A DNA stretch of 64,000 bases, from contig CM060849.1 in the NCBI GenBank assembly GCA_030737835.1, forward strand, positions 5,828,001-5,892,000, given 5' to 3'. Made by a program: the position numbers and the translations under genes. Below are positions 10,805-21,087 of this stretch, piece after piece (within the stretch, counting starts at the first letter, position 1; each line of letters starts with the position of its first letter). This DNA comes from Acorus gramineus. Lineage: Eukaryota; Streptophyta; Magnoliopsida; Acorales; Acoraceae. The notes under the pieces are model-generated. The model was given only the letters and a program-made list of their open reading frames with translations, made no database searches and was not told the origin of the DNA.

Positions 10805-11218
10805 AGTCACGCTGAACATTGATTACTCAGTTGACCATAATATTCAATTAAATCTAAATATAATTTAGACTTAGAATTTTCCAAAATCAGTTTGTTTTTT
10901 TTTTTTTTTTTTGGTCTGTGTTTTTATATAAACATCTTTATCATGGATCCCATTAATTTTTCTTCACTTTGAATTGGATTTAGACGAGTAGTTGGGGTGC
11001 TCGCCATTTCTTATTAGTGGATCCAAACCAGTCACGCTAAACATTGATTACTCAGTTGACCATAATATTCAACTAAATCTAAATATAATTTAGACAGAAT
11101 TTTCCAAAATCAGTTTTTTTTTTTTGGTCTGTGATTTTATATAAACATCTTTATCATTGATCCCGTTAATTTTTCTTCACTTTGAATTTTGATTTAGACG
11201 AGTAGTGGATCCAAACCA
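10805..11218 (+). repeat. 225-bp tandem duplication
   Basis: The block starting AGTCACGCT at 10,805 restarts at 11,030. Both copies contain TTGATTACTCAGTTGACC, a long T-run before GGTCTGTG, and TTTAGACGAGTAG. The second copy is shorter by an internal deletion. No coding similarity is seen. Confidence 0.85.
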
Positions 11219-12856
11219 CCTAGAGGTTATTATTGATTATATAGATTAGAAGATTTAATTAATAATTTTTTAAATATGATCAATTAAAATAAAATCTGCT
11301 CTGCTTAGCAATAAAATATCAAGAAAAAAAAAACAGTAACTAGAAACATTAATCAAAGCAACATGAACATTTTGTGAAGCAATAAATTAACCTGCTTAAT
11401 TGTAATTTTACTAGCTTAAAATCATGAAATATACCATTCGTTTATATTGCACTTAAAGTCTTAAATCACAATCCATAGTTTCGATTATAAATTAAAACAT
11501 AATATATATACAATAAATAAGATGAAAAAAAATATCATATCAAATATAAGTCACCAACTTTGAATTAGTCTTCTATATTAGTTCATTTAAGAAAATTTCA
11601 GAAAGATGACTGTTTTTAGAGATGTGATCCAGTAAGGTATATTCAATCTCTAATAGTAGACTAACTTTTAACATTTTAAACATATTTCAGAATAAATTCT
11701 ATAATTTGCCGACCAGAGTATTCAAATTGAAAGCCAATAAAGAATACGTCTGGTTAAGGCTTGGATTTATTATCATGTGTGATTTCCCATGTCTCTCTCT
11801 ACAATAGGATGGCTTTTTATTTGTTTAGGTCATGATCATGACCGGCCACCACTATTGATGACAATTTGTTTGATTAAGACAATTTGGACTTGCTAATGAA
11901 CCAGTAATCAACATAAAAAAGGATTCATTTTAATTTTTATTATACAAGATGCCAAAAATATTAAAGAAAGAGCTTGACAAACATGCATTGATTGTTGACT
12001 GTTTTGGGATCATTTGTATTTGCTGACATTACAATACAGTATTAGGTGATTTCATATGCTTAGATGACGTGTCGTATGTATAATTGATTGCAAAATTGTT
12101 TGACTGTAACACCCGTTTTTACTGTTCCATTTCTTGACTACTAATTGATACTCCTAAAACATAATGAAAATTCATGTTGTTTGAAATTCTTTGTTTGTTT
12201 TCTATCTGTTAATCTATGAAGAAATATATATCTCTGCGGATGAAACATCATAACATGGGTTGAAAGGTTTTAAAATTCGTTTTTTAAACAAAAGCCAACC
12301 AGAGTACACATTTTGTGGCATCAAAATGGGCTTTTATGGTGGAGGAAAGCAAGAAACATTCTCTTGATTATGTGTGTAAAAAATCCATGAAAAACTGACT
12401 GACTTGAAAGTTGAAACTCCTCCCACAGGAAACGATGCAGTGTCTTTGTTTTTTTAAACATGGGCTGAATGTAATGTTCACCTTCCCTTAATTTAGTATT
12501 ACTAGATTGGACTAGTAGATAATACATTACAAAAACCCAAAAGATATATATTTCATTATAAGTACACACACATATATATTATTTTTACAGAATTCCAAAA
12601 TGCGTATTGGGGGTTGCATGATCACAATTCCTAGCATTTTTCATTATATTTGTGAATCTATGTATTTTATTTTGAGATGTTTTGCATTTTTGTAGAAAAA
12701 TGATAGTGGTACCATATGTACCATGCCCAAACAACAAGCACAAAAGACCAAGTCACTTGGAAGCATGGAAGATCAAATCACCTGGAAAATAACAACTAAC
12801 GTGTGACCCATTTTTCTATTCTTATCTGTCACCACATCTTGTATCCCATGTAATCT
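11219..12856. other. AT-rich intergenic stretch
   Basis: I see no gene, RNA or repeat boundary I can support. The strongest open frame (minus strand near 12,321-12,569, about 80 codons) has no recognisable motif. Confidence 0.5.
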
Positions 12857-12861
12857 GTAAC

Positions 12862-13253
12862 TGATGTAGGACAGATTTAAAAAGAAATCATTGTAGAATA
12901 TTTGATTTCAAATCTGTTATCAAAATAAATTTTTATGAGATTTTATTTAGGAATTTAGGATTTTTAGGATCTTATATTTTATTTTATTAAATTTTAATTA
13001 TTGTCATTGTAATTGTGTCTTGATTATTTTTAATAAAGTCATAATTCACATTATGAATATGTATTTGATGTTTATGGCCTATATAATGAGTGTCACCATA
13101 TTTTGTAAAAAAAAAGTTTTTTATCAATAATATTTCGAATTTTCTCCCTTTTAGGGCTTTCTTCCTTGTGGATTCAAGGATTCCTTGTGGATTCAAGGAG
13201 TTTATGAGATCTCAACGCTGGTTGGATCTTTTTATCAGTTTTTCACTGCGTTA
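12862..13253 (+). mobile_element. 5' LTR of the TR-GAG element
   Basis: It starts TGATGTAGGACAG and ends CACTGCGTTA. Both ends are fixed by alignment to the second LTR at 14,904-15,300. It contains a short internal duplication, TTCCTTGTGGATTCAAGGA twice near 13,160-13,199. CCTATATAATGAG near 13,078 may be the TATA box. Confidence 0.9.
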
Positions 13254-13255
13254 GG

Positions 13256-13267
13256 TGGTATCAGAGC
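13256..13267 (+). promoter_or_regulatory. Primer-binding site for tRNA-Met (TR-GAG)
   Basis: TGGTATCAGAGC, two bases after the LTR, is the standard plant initiator-tRNA-Met complementary site that primes minus-strand DNA synthesis. Confidence 0.9.
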
Positions 13268-13301
13268 GAGGATTCACCTGGCTTCGATGACATAAAGTCG
13301 T

Positions 13302-14906
13302 GTGGGAAACAATCATCCCATTGGCGGTGATCGTGGGGTGCAGGAGCTGTTTCGGCCGTTGCGGGAGGACCAAAAGCCACTTCGGGAGGAGTTTCGTCAA
13401 CAAACACGGCAGACTCTTCGTGAGGTGAAGGCTAGCATGAATCTCAATGCCGACAATAGACGATCTGGGAGTGACAGGATGCACACCGAGGGATTTGTCC
13501 AAGGCCAATGTGTTGCTTATAACGTTGTTCGACGACATTCTCATTATCTACCCGATTATGAGGATGACTCGGATGATGAAGGCGGTGAACTGTACGACTA
13601 TCAGCTGAGAAAGCGGCACACGTACTACTACAATTATTTTTCAAAGGTGGACATCTCCTATTTCAACGGTGATTTGCCAATCGATAAGTTCCTTGATTGG
13701 ATCTTAGATATTGATAAATTCTTTGAGATAATGGAGCTGCATGAAAAGGAGATGGTCATAATGGTGGCGCTTCGACTCACGAGTAGTGCCGCTAATTGGT
13801 GGGACCACTTTCAAAGGACCAGACAACGACAAGGAAGAGCACCTATTCGAACATGGAGGAGGATGAGACAATTTCTCATGGATCGCTTCCTTCCTCTAGA
13901 TTATGAACAATATTTGCTCCAATTTTACCATAATTGTTGCCAAGGTAATCGTTCCGTATTCGACTATACCGCTGAATTTTTAAAATTTTCTGGTCAGTAT
14001 AACCTTGCAGAAGCTAAATGGCGACGAGTGGCCCATTATCTTAATGGGTTGAGGTCTTCAGTTCGAAATCGTATTGCTTCAGAAGAGATTTACAGCTTGA
14101 CAGAAGCAATCTCTGCGGCCATAAAAGTGGAATCACAACTGGAGAGATCAAGGGTGCACATGATGTCTAAAGGCTCTTCCATGATCAACCCGCTACATGT
14201 TGCATTAAGTCAAGATATGGTTGATGGATCGATGGAGAAGACCGAAGAAAGTCCACCAGAAAATCAAGAGAATCTAGTGACCGATCCCCATGATCAACCT
14301 CTAGTTGAATCAGAAATTGATGAGGACAGGGCAAATAAAGAAGAGGAGGATGTTGTTCTCTCCGTCGAATCTGAGAAGATTATCGGAGGAGAACAAGAGA
14401 AGTCATTTTTTTATTCCTTAGTGGTGACTCCAGAAATAGAAAAACTTCTAGTTGAATCAGAAATTGATGATGATAGGGCAAATAAAGAAGTGGAGGATGT
14501 TGTTCTCTCCATTGAATCTGAAAAGATTATCGGAGGAGAACAAGAGAAGTCATTTTCTTATTCCTTAGTGGTGACTCCAGAGATAGAAAAACCCCTGCAA
14601 ACGTTCGTGTTGCAGACTACATGCCACATCAACATGAGCGTTTTTTATGCCATCGTCGACAACAGTAATAATGGGGACATTGCAACTACCACAATGGTCG
14701 ATTTGATTGAGAAGGAATTTAAAATCAAGAAGATGTCTCTCCTCTTGCCAAATGTCAAATACAAAGATGCATCAAATAAGATGGAAGAAAAGGTTTTAAT
14801 CTCTCCTATTGGTGTATTTGATTACATCAAATATCATCCTCCTGATCATCTAAGATCTTTTCTTCTTAAATTCGAGGACGAATTTTTTTTAAGAAGAAGA
14901 GACTGA
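13302..14906 (+). CDS. Gag protein of the TR-GAG element
   Basis: This is a single uninterrupted frame of 534 codons, opening after a TAA at 13,293. The first in-frame codon resembling a start is GTG at 13,302. The first ATG is at 13,437 (residue 46), so the ancestral ATG may be lost. Residues about 110-270 are a retrotransposon gag domain: KVDISYFNGDLPIDKFLDW, ALRLTSSAANWWDHFQ, and FDYTAEFLKFSGQYNLAEAK. Residues about 334-431 consist of two copies of an acidic 49-residue module beginning LVESEID (DNA at 14,301 and 14,448, period 147 bases, in frame). There is no CCHC knuckle and no protease. The stop TGA at 14,904-14,906 is formed by the first three bases of the 3' LTR. Gag would form the particle and package RNA, with pol supplied by another element. 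An intact frame in a moderately diverged element suggests recent selection or chance. Confidence 0.88.
   Translation: MGNNHPIGGDRGVQELFRPLREDQKPLREEFRQQTRQTLREVKASMNLNADNRRSGSDRMHTEGFVQGQCVAYNVVRRHSHYLPDYEDDSDDEGGELYDYQLRKRHTYYYNYFSKVDISYFNGDLPIDKFLDWILDIDKFFEIMELHEKEMVIMVALRLTSSAANWWDHFQRTRQRQGRAPIRTWRRMRQFLMDRFLPLDYEQYLLQFYHNCCQGNRSVFDYTAEFLKFSGQYNLAEAKWRRVAHYLNGLRSSVRNRIASEEIYSLTEAISAAIKVESQLERSRVHMMSKGSSMINPLHVALSQDMVDGSMEKTEESPPENQENLVTDPHDQPLVESEIDEDRANKEEEDVVLSVESEKIIGGEQEKSFFYSLVVTPEIEKLLVESEIDDDRANKEVEDVVLSIESEKIIGGEQEKSFSYSLVVTPEIEKPLQTFVLQTTCHINMSVFYAIVDNSNNGDIATTTMVDLIEKEFKIKKMSLLLPNVKYKDASNKMEEKVLISPIGVFDYIKYHPPDHLRSFLLKFEDEFFLRRRD
14888..14903 (+). promoter_or_regulatory. Polypurine tract before the TR-GAG 3' LTR
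   Basis: TTTAAGAAGAAGAGAC directly precedes the LTR start TGATG. It is the expected primer site for plus-strand synthesis and also encodes the last residues of gag. Confidence 0.75.
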
Positions 14907-15300
14907 TGTAGGACAGATTTGGAAAGAAATCATTGCAGAATATTTAATTTCAAATCTGTTATCAAAATAAATTTTTATGAGATTTTATTTAGGAATTTAA
15001 GATTTTTAGGATCTTATGTTTTATTTTATTAAATTTTAATTATTGTCATTGTAATTCTGTTTTTATTTTTTATTTTTAGTAAAGTTATAATTCACATTAT
15101 GAATATGTATTTGATGTTTGTGGCCTATATAATGAGTGCCACCATATTTTGTAAAAAAACAAGTTTTTTATCAATAATATTTCGAATTTTCTCCCTTTTA
15201 GGGCTTTCTTCCTTGTGGATTCAAGGATTCCTTGTGGATTCAAGGAGTTTATGAGATCTCAACGCTGGTTGGATCTTTTTATCAGTTTCTCGCTGCGTTA
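14904..15300 (+). mobile_element. 3' LTR of the TR-GAG element
   Basis: It matches the 5' LTR along its full length with scattered substitutions and a short T-rich insertion near 15,060. It ends CTGCGTTA immediately before the GTAAC duplication. Confidence 0.9.
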
Positions 15301-15310
15301 GTAACAAACA

Positions 15311-15511
15311 TTTGTATATAAATAAAAAACTCATCTCACTATAGTGAGACAATTGAATTGATCCAATATTATATATTCTCATCCTCTTCATTGTATGAGA
15401 GCGCTCGAAGCACTGATGTGCGCCACTTCCTTCCCCCGTTCATCTTCTTACTTCTCATAAATTTCAGCCATGGCCCCATCAATCTCTTGCTCCTCGTCAA
15501 CCCCAACCTTT
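15311..15511 (+). pseudogene. Possible 5' end of a broken host gene
   Basis: GTATATAAATAAAA at 15,311 could be a TATA box. About 150 bases downstream, an ATG at 15,470 in the context CAGCCATGGCCCC opens MAPSISCSSSTPTF, a Ser/Thr-rich start like an organelle-targeting peptide. Similarity to anything cannot be judged because a copia-like LTR begins at 15,512. The arrangement suggests a promoter and first codons truncated by insertions on both sides, but the evidence is motif-level only. Confidence 0.25.
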
Positions 15512-16132
15512 TGTTGGAAAAATGTCTTAGATCCAGTGTTCCAAATTAGATGGTCAGGATTAAGTCATTTAAGGTGGACACCTAATTGGCTAAATCATTA
15601 ATTTTAAAAAAAAAAATCTATTTTTATAATGAGATTTATTGAGAGATTTAAAGGATTTGTTTGTTATGATTTGTTTTCTATAAAATCTCGTGTGTATAGA
15701 CTTTGTAGGCTTGGTTTGGCACATTTGTATCATGAAGAGACCCTAACGAGAAAGACTCCAATAGAGATTTGCATGTAAGTCTTAATATATTTATAATTCT
15801 CAACTATTAGTAGATGCTCTCGTATTTTGTAACCCGCGTGAATATAAGTTTAGGCCGAACTACATTAAATCTCTGTTTTATCTTGTATTTGTGTTTTTTT
15901 CAATCTCATATTTGTTATATTTGCTTTCGCTATGCACAACAGCTTCGTTATCTCAAATGTTCCTCATCTCATTCCCATTAAACTTGACAACACAAATTTC
16001 CTTCAATGGAAATCTTGTTTCTACCGGTTTTGCGAAGCCATCACTTGGACGGCTTCATTGATGGATTTAAACCAGCTCCTCTTTAAAAAGGACCAGTTCA
16101 GACCCAGAATGCTTGAGGGAGTATACCGTTGA
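15512..16132 (+). mobile_element. Truncated Ty1/copia element: LTR-like segment plus gag start
   Basis: TGTTGGAAAAATGTCTTAG at 15,512 is a typical copia LTR start, and TTAGGCCGAACTACATTAAA near 15,855 resembles the LTR tail of Ale-type copia elements. At 15,932 an ATG opens 66 codons containing HLIPIKLDNTNFLQWK, the N-terminal signature of copia gag (gag-polypeptide of LTR copia-type). It degenerates after about 40 residues. No primer-binding site separates LTR and gag, so the junction is deleted. The rest of the element is absent. Confidence 0.65.
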
Positions 16133-16609
16133 CCTGAATTTTTGTAAGAATGGGTTGGTTTTTTATACCCCTATTTTGTTTGGGTAGCATTTAATTTGAA
16201 TTTGAGAATAACATAGGGCATGGTTATAAACTTATAATGTCGATGACAGAGAAGGCATATTCAATTATTCAAATATCATTTGAAGTCTCTGTCTTCCATT
16301 ACAGCTGAAGAGAGGGAAGATTGTCTTTCATTGAACATTTTATTTTACTCCCATCACTTAAACCGAACCACCAGTCAATCATTGACGTGCTATCTATATT
16401 CATTTAATAATTGAAAAAAATATCAATATATAGATTTATTAATATACATAAAGAATCGAAGGGAAACTTTCAATGAATATTTGGTGAGTGAAGGAAAAAA
16501 AAATCAATGGTTGACTGAGATTTGATGAGAAAAGCAAGAAAATAAGTCGCTGCTATCTTGCCATCCTTTTGACAGCCATAAATGGTTTTATTTAAGCAAT
16601 GCTAATTAA

Positions 16610-17161
16610 CTATTTAATGGAAAAATCTAAATAACCCCCTATATAAAATGCCTGAAATTCATATAATACCTTGGCTTTTCATAAAGTCCATATAACCCCA
16701 TCAAAACATTTATATAAATCTAAATAACTTCATGAGTTGAACTTCCGTTGACAGATGAGATCCATGAGTTAAACTTCTGTTCACAGATGAAGTATATACA
16801 ACATACTAATACCTCATACAATTTGTTAAAAATGTAGAAAAATTTCTGTATATGATAATTTTATCATTCTGGATAAATTACAAAACCCTACTTAGAGGGA
16901 TAAAATCGTCATTTATAGATGATTTTTTGCATTTTCAACATATTGTAGGGTTTTTTTTGGTATACTATGCTTTTAACTAGGGTTAATCAAACAGAAGATT
17001 TGCAGAATAATCCTAATTTGTTAACGAAAATTTAAGTCAATGGGCTATTTGGATTTATATAAGTGTTTTCAGGGGATTATATGGATTTTAAGAAAAGTCA
17101 GAGAATTACATGGATTTCAAACAGTTTACAGAGAGATATTTGGATTTTTTCCATTATTTAA
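16610..17161. mobile_element. Second foldback MULE-like element with about 130-bp arms
   Basis: The element is about 16,619-17,152. The left arm begins GGAAAAATCTAAATAACC and includes AAAGTCCATATAACCCC and CATTTATATAAATCTAAATA. The right arm inverted reads GGAAAAAATCCAAATATC, AAAATCCATATAATCCCC and CACTTATATAAATCCAAATA. ACTATTTAA (left) and ATTATTTAA (right) form a possible 9-bp duplication with one mismatch. No transposase is inside. Confidence 0.7.
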
Positions 17162-18307
17162 ACATATGTTTTTTTTTTTTTTTTCTTACTTGGTTCTTGA
17201 ACATATGTTGAAGAAGAAGATATAATTGTGGTTGTGATTACAGCCAATGGTATTTTACTTTTGAAACTGGGAGAACTCATAAAAAAAAAAAAACACATGA
17301 TAGGTTTGACCATTTGCAACAATCTGATTTTGCTTTTGAAACCTCTGTTGTCTTTTATGAACACAAGAATCCTTTCATCTGAGCTTCCTTCTAACAGTTT
17401 CTTTTATCAAAGGTAAAAAACACTTTTTTTTTATAGGTATTTTGTTGGTGTGACATGTGAGAACACGAAGTTCCACCTGAAAAGTGAGTACGTGCTATTC
17501 ATATACATTTATGTTTACACACACACACTATTAAAGAAGTTTTGTTTTATAAAAATCAAAATGAATGTTGTTACACGCACTTCACATGGACTGATGGACA
17601 GTTATATCACTTGTATGGATAGTCTATGGATAGTCTATACCTCGACGATAACCATCCAAGCAAATATATATCCTCGTTAATATTTTTCATATTCGTTAAT
17701 AATGAGTTTATTCCGTTCGTCTTAATGTATATACTTCTCACCATCAAATCATATTTTTTTATTAAAATATGTTTGTTATTTTTCAAAAAAATGAAAATGA
17801 TTGAAGTGCGTGCCAACTACCTTCCCTAACATTTTATCTCCCGTTTTATCTTCTATTTGGATTGAAGAATTGAGTTATTCTGAATAGATAACTATACCAG
17901 TATAGATAATAATTTTACAGGAATAAGAGATTTTCTGTTTGGTTGTATTTTTTATTATTCTCATTAGAAAACGTAAGAATAAAGATTGAGTTGTTTGATT
18001 GATAAAGAATAAAATATAAATAAAGTCTAAATAAGTTGATTTGACATGTTGGTTTTTTTATGTATAAGAGGTGTTGATAGGTGATTTGATGTGATAAGGT
18101 GTAAAAAATTGATTTGACATGTGGGCCTATGGGAATAAATAAATTGAGTATAGCTTATCCTAAGGGTTACTTAGAATTGTTATACTTTTTTATACTCGTT
18201 TAAACTCGCTTAGTAATACCAACTTATACTCTGCAAACAAACTGTCATTTTTCCTATCCATTCTTATACCACCCTTATCCGAGCTTAACCCGTTACCCAA
18301 ACGGGGG
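17162..18307. other. AT-rich intergenic stretch
   Basis: It contains homopolymer runs, a CA-repeat near 17,520 and a locally duplicated TATGGATAGTC near 17,615. No gene or element boundary can be supported. Confidence 0.5.
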
Positions 18308-19432
18308 CAGAGTCTAGATCCAGTCAGGACTGGGTTTGGTCTGTACTAGCAGTATAGAATTACACAACCATTGTAATTGGGTTTCCACTCTTGAGGAGGA
18401 TATTTTCTCATTCAGTTAAACTATCGGTCTTCGGAGTCTCCATTCGCGAACTCAGACCTGAATGAAAATTGGATCCTGCACTCAGAAAGAAATTAGGGGG
18501 ACATCGGTGTGGTGTCAACCAAAGGGTCTCCGAAGCGATGTATCAGTCAGGGATTCAAAACAAAACTCACTTAAATTCTGATGGCTTGAAAGTAATAAAT
18601 TAGATTTGATTCGATACCTTAAATTTTTTAGTTACTTCCCTTTTTATAGGATCACCTCAACTGGATTCTCGCTTCCACTACCCTTGGCTGTTATAACAGT
18701 CTCTCCATTAAACACTTTAGTGGGCTACTTTGGTGGAATCCCCCACATGTTAATGATGCACGTCATGCCTACTAATTACCCACGTTGCGCAATTTGTTGG
18801 CTTTAACTGTCCGCCTGGCAGTTACAGGCGTTTATGGTCCTATGACCGTTTCTTTGACTCTGCTCGTGGCCCTTTGATCTGCTCATAGCCCTTTGGTCTT
18901 TTCGTTCGTCTGTTACCTCTTTGAGTGTGTCTGCGAGGTGAAAGATCGTCCGACCAGACCTTTTGTCTGGTCGTGTCTCTTTTGCTCGTTTACAAAGAGT
19001 AAGGTCGTCTGACCAGACCTATAATCTGATCGTGCCTTAACTACTCGATGTGACATTTTTCCACAAGGTGTCTGACTATCCGACTAGACCCTTGATCTAG
19101 TCGTGCCAGTATTCTCGGTGTCATCACGACATTTTAGATTCGGATCTGGATCTGTAGGCTCTAGATGTGACAGCCCATATCCGTCTTGGCGTGACACATG
19201 TCATTTTCTAACATGGTGCGGATTTTTACTTCTACAACTCTCCTATCGAATATCGATGGGGTATACTAACCAAACTGAGGCGTGACTGGATCTAATAGGA
19301 GAGTAACATTTATACCTAACAATTGACTGTGCAGCTTGATTCATGAATTGTGTAGTTCGATTCATAGGCTATAGAATTCGATACTGATTGTATTAACTAA
19401 ACCTAAATCTGACTGGATCCAGTAGGGATGAC
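18308..19432. mobile_element. Possible remnant LTR with GACCAGACC inverted-repeat units
   Basis: Sharply less AT-rich than its flanks. It contains three imperfect units built on GACCAGACC...GTCTGGTC (18,950-19,110), each a potential hairpin, and a segment reading TCGGTGTGGTGTCAACC typical of plant LTRs. GATCCAGTC at the left is mirrored by GACTGGATC at the right. No paired LTR, duplication or coding region was found, so the identity is tentative. Confidence 0.3.
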
Positions 19433-20077
19433 AGTGGGACTGTCCCAATTGGGTACCTGACTCGACCGACCCTGTTGGGTCAGGTTGGGTTCAGATTAAG
19501 GTTTCGTAGCGGTGGGAGGATATAAAATGAAATTCGACGGGTTTGGGATGAAAAACGGGTTTAATTAACAAAACTCATCTCAAACCCAGCCCGGGTGCAA
19601 CTAATATTAAGATCAAATATGTATTATAATAATAAAACATTTTATTTGTCTTTTGATATTCCCAAAAAAAAAGCTGAAATGATATTACTGAAACATTAAC
19701 AATTAACTTAATCACCTTATCACCACCTGGTTTCTCCCCACCAGGCCACCAAGTCCACCTATTACCAGCCATGCTCCAACCAAATGGATGTTATGTTCAT
19801 ATTTTTTATTTTGTAGGTTATATTCTAATGAATGTTTTATTTTTATTTTAATATTTAACTTAGATTAAATTTAATTTACATGAAAATATGTTTTATTATT
19901 TTTGCCTCAAACCTGTCATGACCCGATCCGATCTAACCTAAATGAGATAGGGCGGGGCGGGTTTAGGCTTTTTATATATCTGTTGGGATGGATTTGAGAC
20001 GAAAAAATTAAATCTGTCACGGGTTTGAATTTGGGTTTCACCAAACCCGTCCCAACTCGTCTCATTGCCATCTTTAG
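19433..20077. mobile_element. Degenerate inverted-repeat element
   Basis: The left end TAGGGATGACAGTGGGAC is mirrored by the inverted right end TAAAGATGGCAATGAGAC. Both continue with imperfect GGGTTTGGG-type stretches, leaving an AT-rich centre. The ends resemble hAT-type MITEs. No clear duplication was found. Confidence 0.35.
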
Positions 20078-20107
20078 GATGTGGCCCCAACATTTTATTA
20101 TTGGATA

Positions 20108-20376
20108 TGTTACATCCAGCCCCATTTCTAACCTCAATTCCAGTCTACATGTGTTTTGAATTTTTTAAAAATATTATATCTCATCTAATGAGATACATGC
20201 TTTTATAAAAAATGAAACATATACTCCAATGAGATGCATAGATGCATTTATAAAAAATGTAAAAAAATTCTTTTAAAACATATGCTTTGTTAATGTGAGT
20301 ATATAAGTCGTACGTTAATTTTCTATTGACGCACATAGGACTGAAAGTGGGGCTGAAAACGTTTCTAAATGTAACA
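20108..20376. mobile_element. MITE-like element related to the one at 8,686
   Basis: The ends are TGTTACATCCAGCCCC on the left and, inverted, TGTTACATTTAGAAACG on the right, with CTCAATTCCAGTC and CCACTTTCAGTCC just inside. The TGTTACA-type end is shared with 8,689. No target duplication could be fixed. Confidence 0.4.
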
Positions 20377-20516
20377 ACGCCCTTTATTATTATAACAAAA
20401 AAACATAAAATACAATTCAAAGATCTTGTACTGTTGCACACCAAGTAGAGACAAAATAATGCTTTCCAAAAGGCTCACGACACCAACCACTCACGCTCAA
20501 TCATGATTTTATTTTG

Positions 20517-21087
20517 GGTTTTGTTACACTCAGCTACAATGTTTGACCATATCTCAGACTCCACGTCAGTAGTCTGACGTGGATTTTTTTTAATGCCACG
20601 TCAGATCTCCAAAAAAGCAATCGAAAATTTCCCCCCTAAAATTTCTGCCCATTTTTTTGGATCCACAACTCTGTCGTCCCTCCTTTTTAAATCCATTAAA
20701 AACATTTCATTTACTGTTTCGTTCTCTCTCTCAAACTCTGCGTCAACCACCACAGACCAGTAACAACAACTCCATGAAAAGGCACTAAATATTCCTCGTT
20801 TGCAGTTATTGGACCAAAAAAGGTATACACTTTGTTTGCAGAAGATTCCAACATTTATTCCTCTGTTTCGAATATTTTATCGTCGTTCGTGACAGCCTTT
20901 TCGTCGAAGGTTACCTCGTTGTAAAGTTTTAGAAGATGACAAATTCAAGTCTGTTCACCACGGTTCAATCATAGACAACCTAATTTTTCGCTTTCTTTCT
21001 TTAATGCATATATACATATGGTTATTATGTGTATACCAACTTAAATATGGCATGTAAATTCAGTTGGTTGTTATAGACCAACAGGAG
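20517..21087 (+). other. Left end and leader of the MULE
   Basis: It contains the terminal TGTTACACTCAG, a small palindrome around TCTGACGTGGA (20,575), and ordinary leader sequence. TTGTTTGCAGAAG near 20,837 could be a 3' splice site of a leader intron. Confidence 0.4.

Larger units (their letters stand above)
12857..15305 (+). mobile_element. Complete gag-only LTR element (TR-GAG type), GTAAC duplication
   Basis: The element is 12,862-15,300 (2,439 bases), flanked by perfect GTAAC at 12,857-12,861 and 15,301-15,305. It has near-identical LTRs of about 392 and 397 bases, a tRNA-Met primer-binding site, a purine tract and one long ORF encoding only gag. There is no protease, RT or integrase. 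This matches the known class of terminal-repeat retrotransposons with a GAG domain in plants, which must borrow pol from a related gypsy element. LTR differences are scattered substitutions and one small indel, so the insertion is not very recent. Confidence 0.92.

Noticed and set aside
13256..13267. tRNA-Met-like sequence
   Set aside because: Only the 3' tRNA complement is present next to an LTR; it is a primer-binding site. The same applies at 61,777 and 32,094.
15932..16132. Host gene exon
   Set aside because: The LIPIKLDNTNFLQWK signature is copia gag and it follows copia LTR-like sequence.
18308..19432. Complete solo LTR
   Set aside because: I could not find a target duplication or a TG...CA pair, so it is listed only as a possible remnant.
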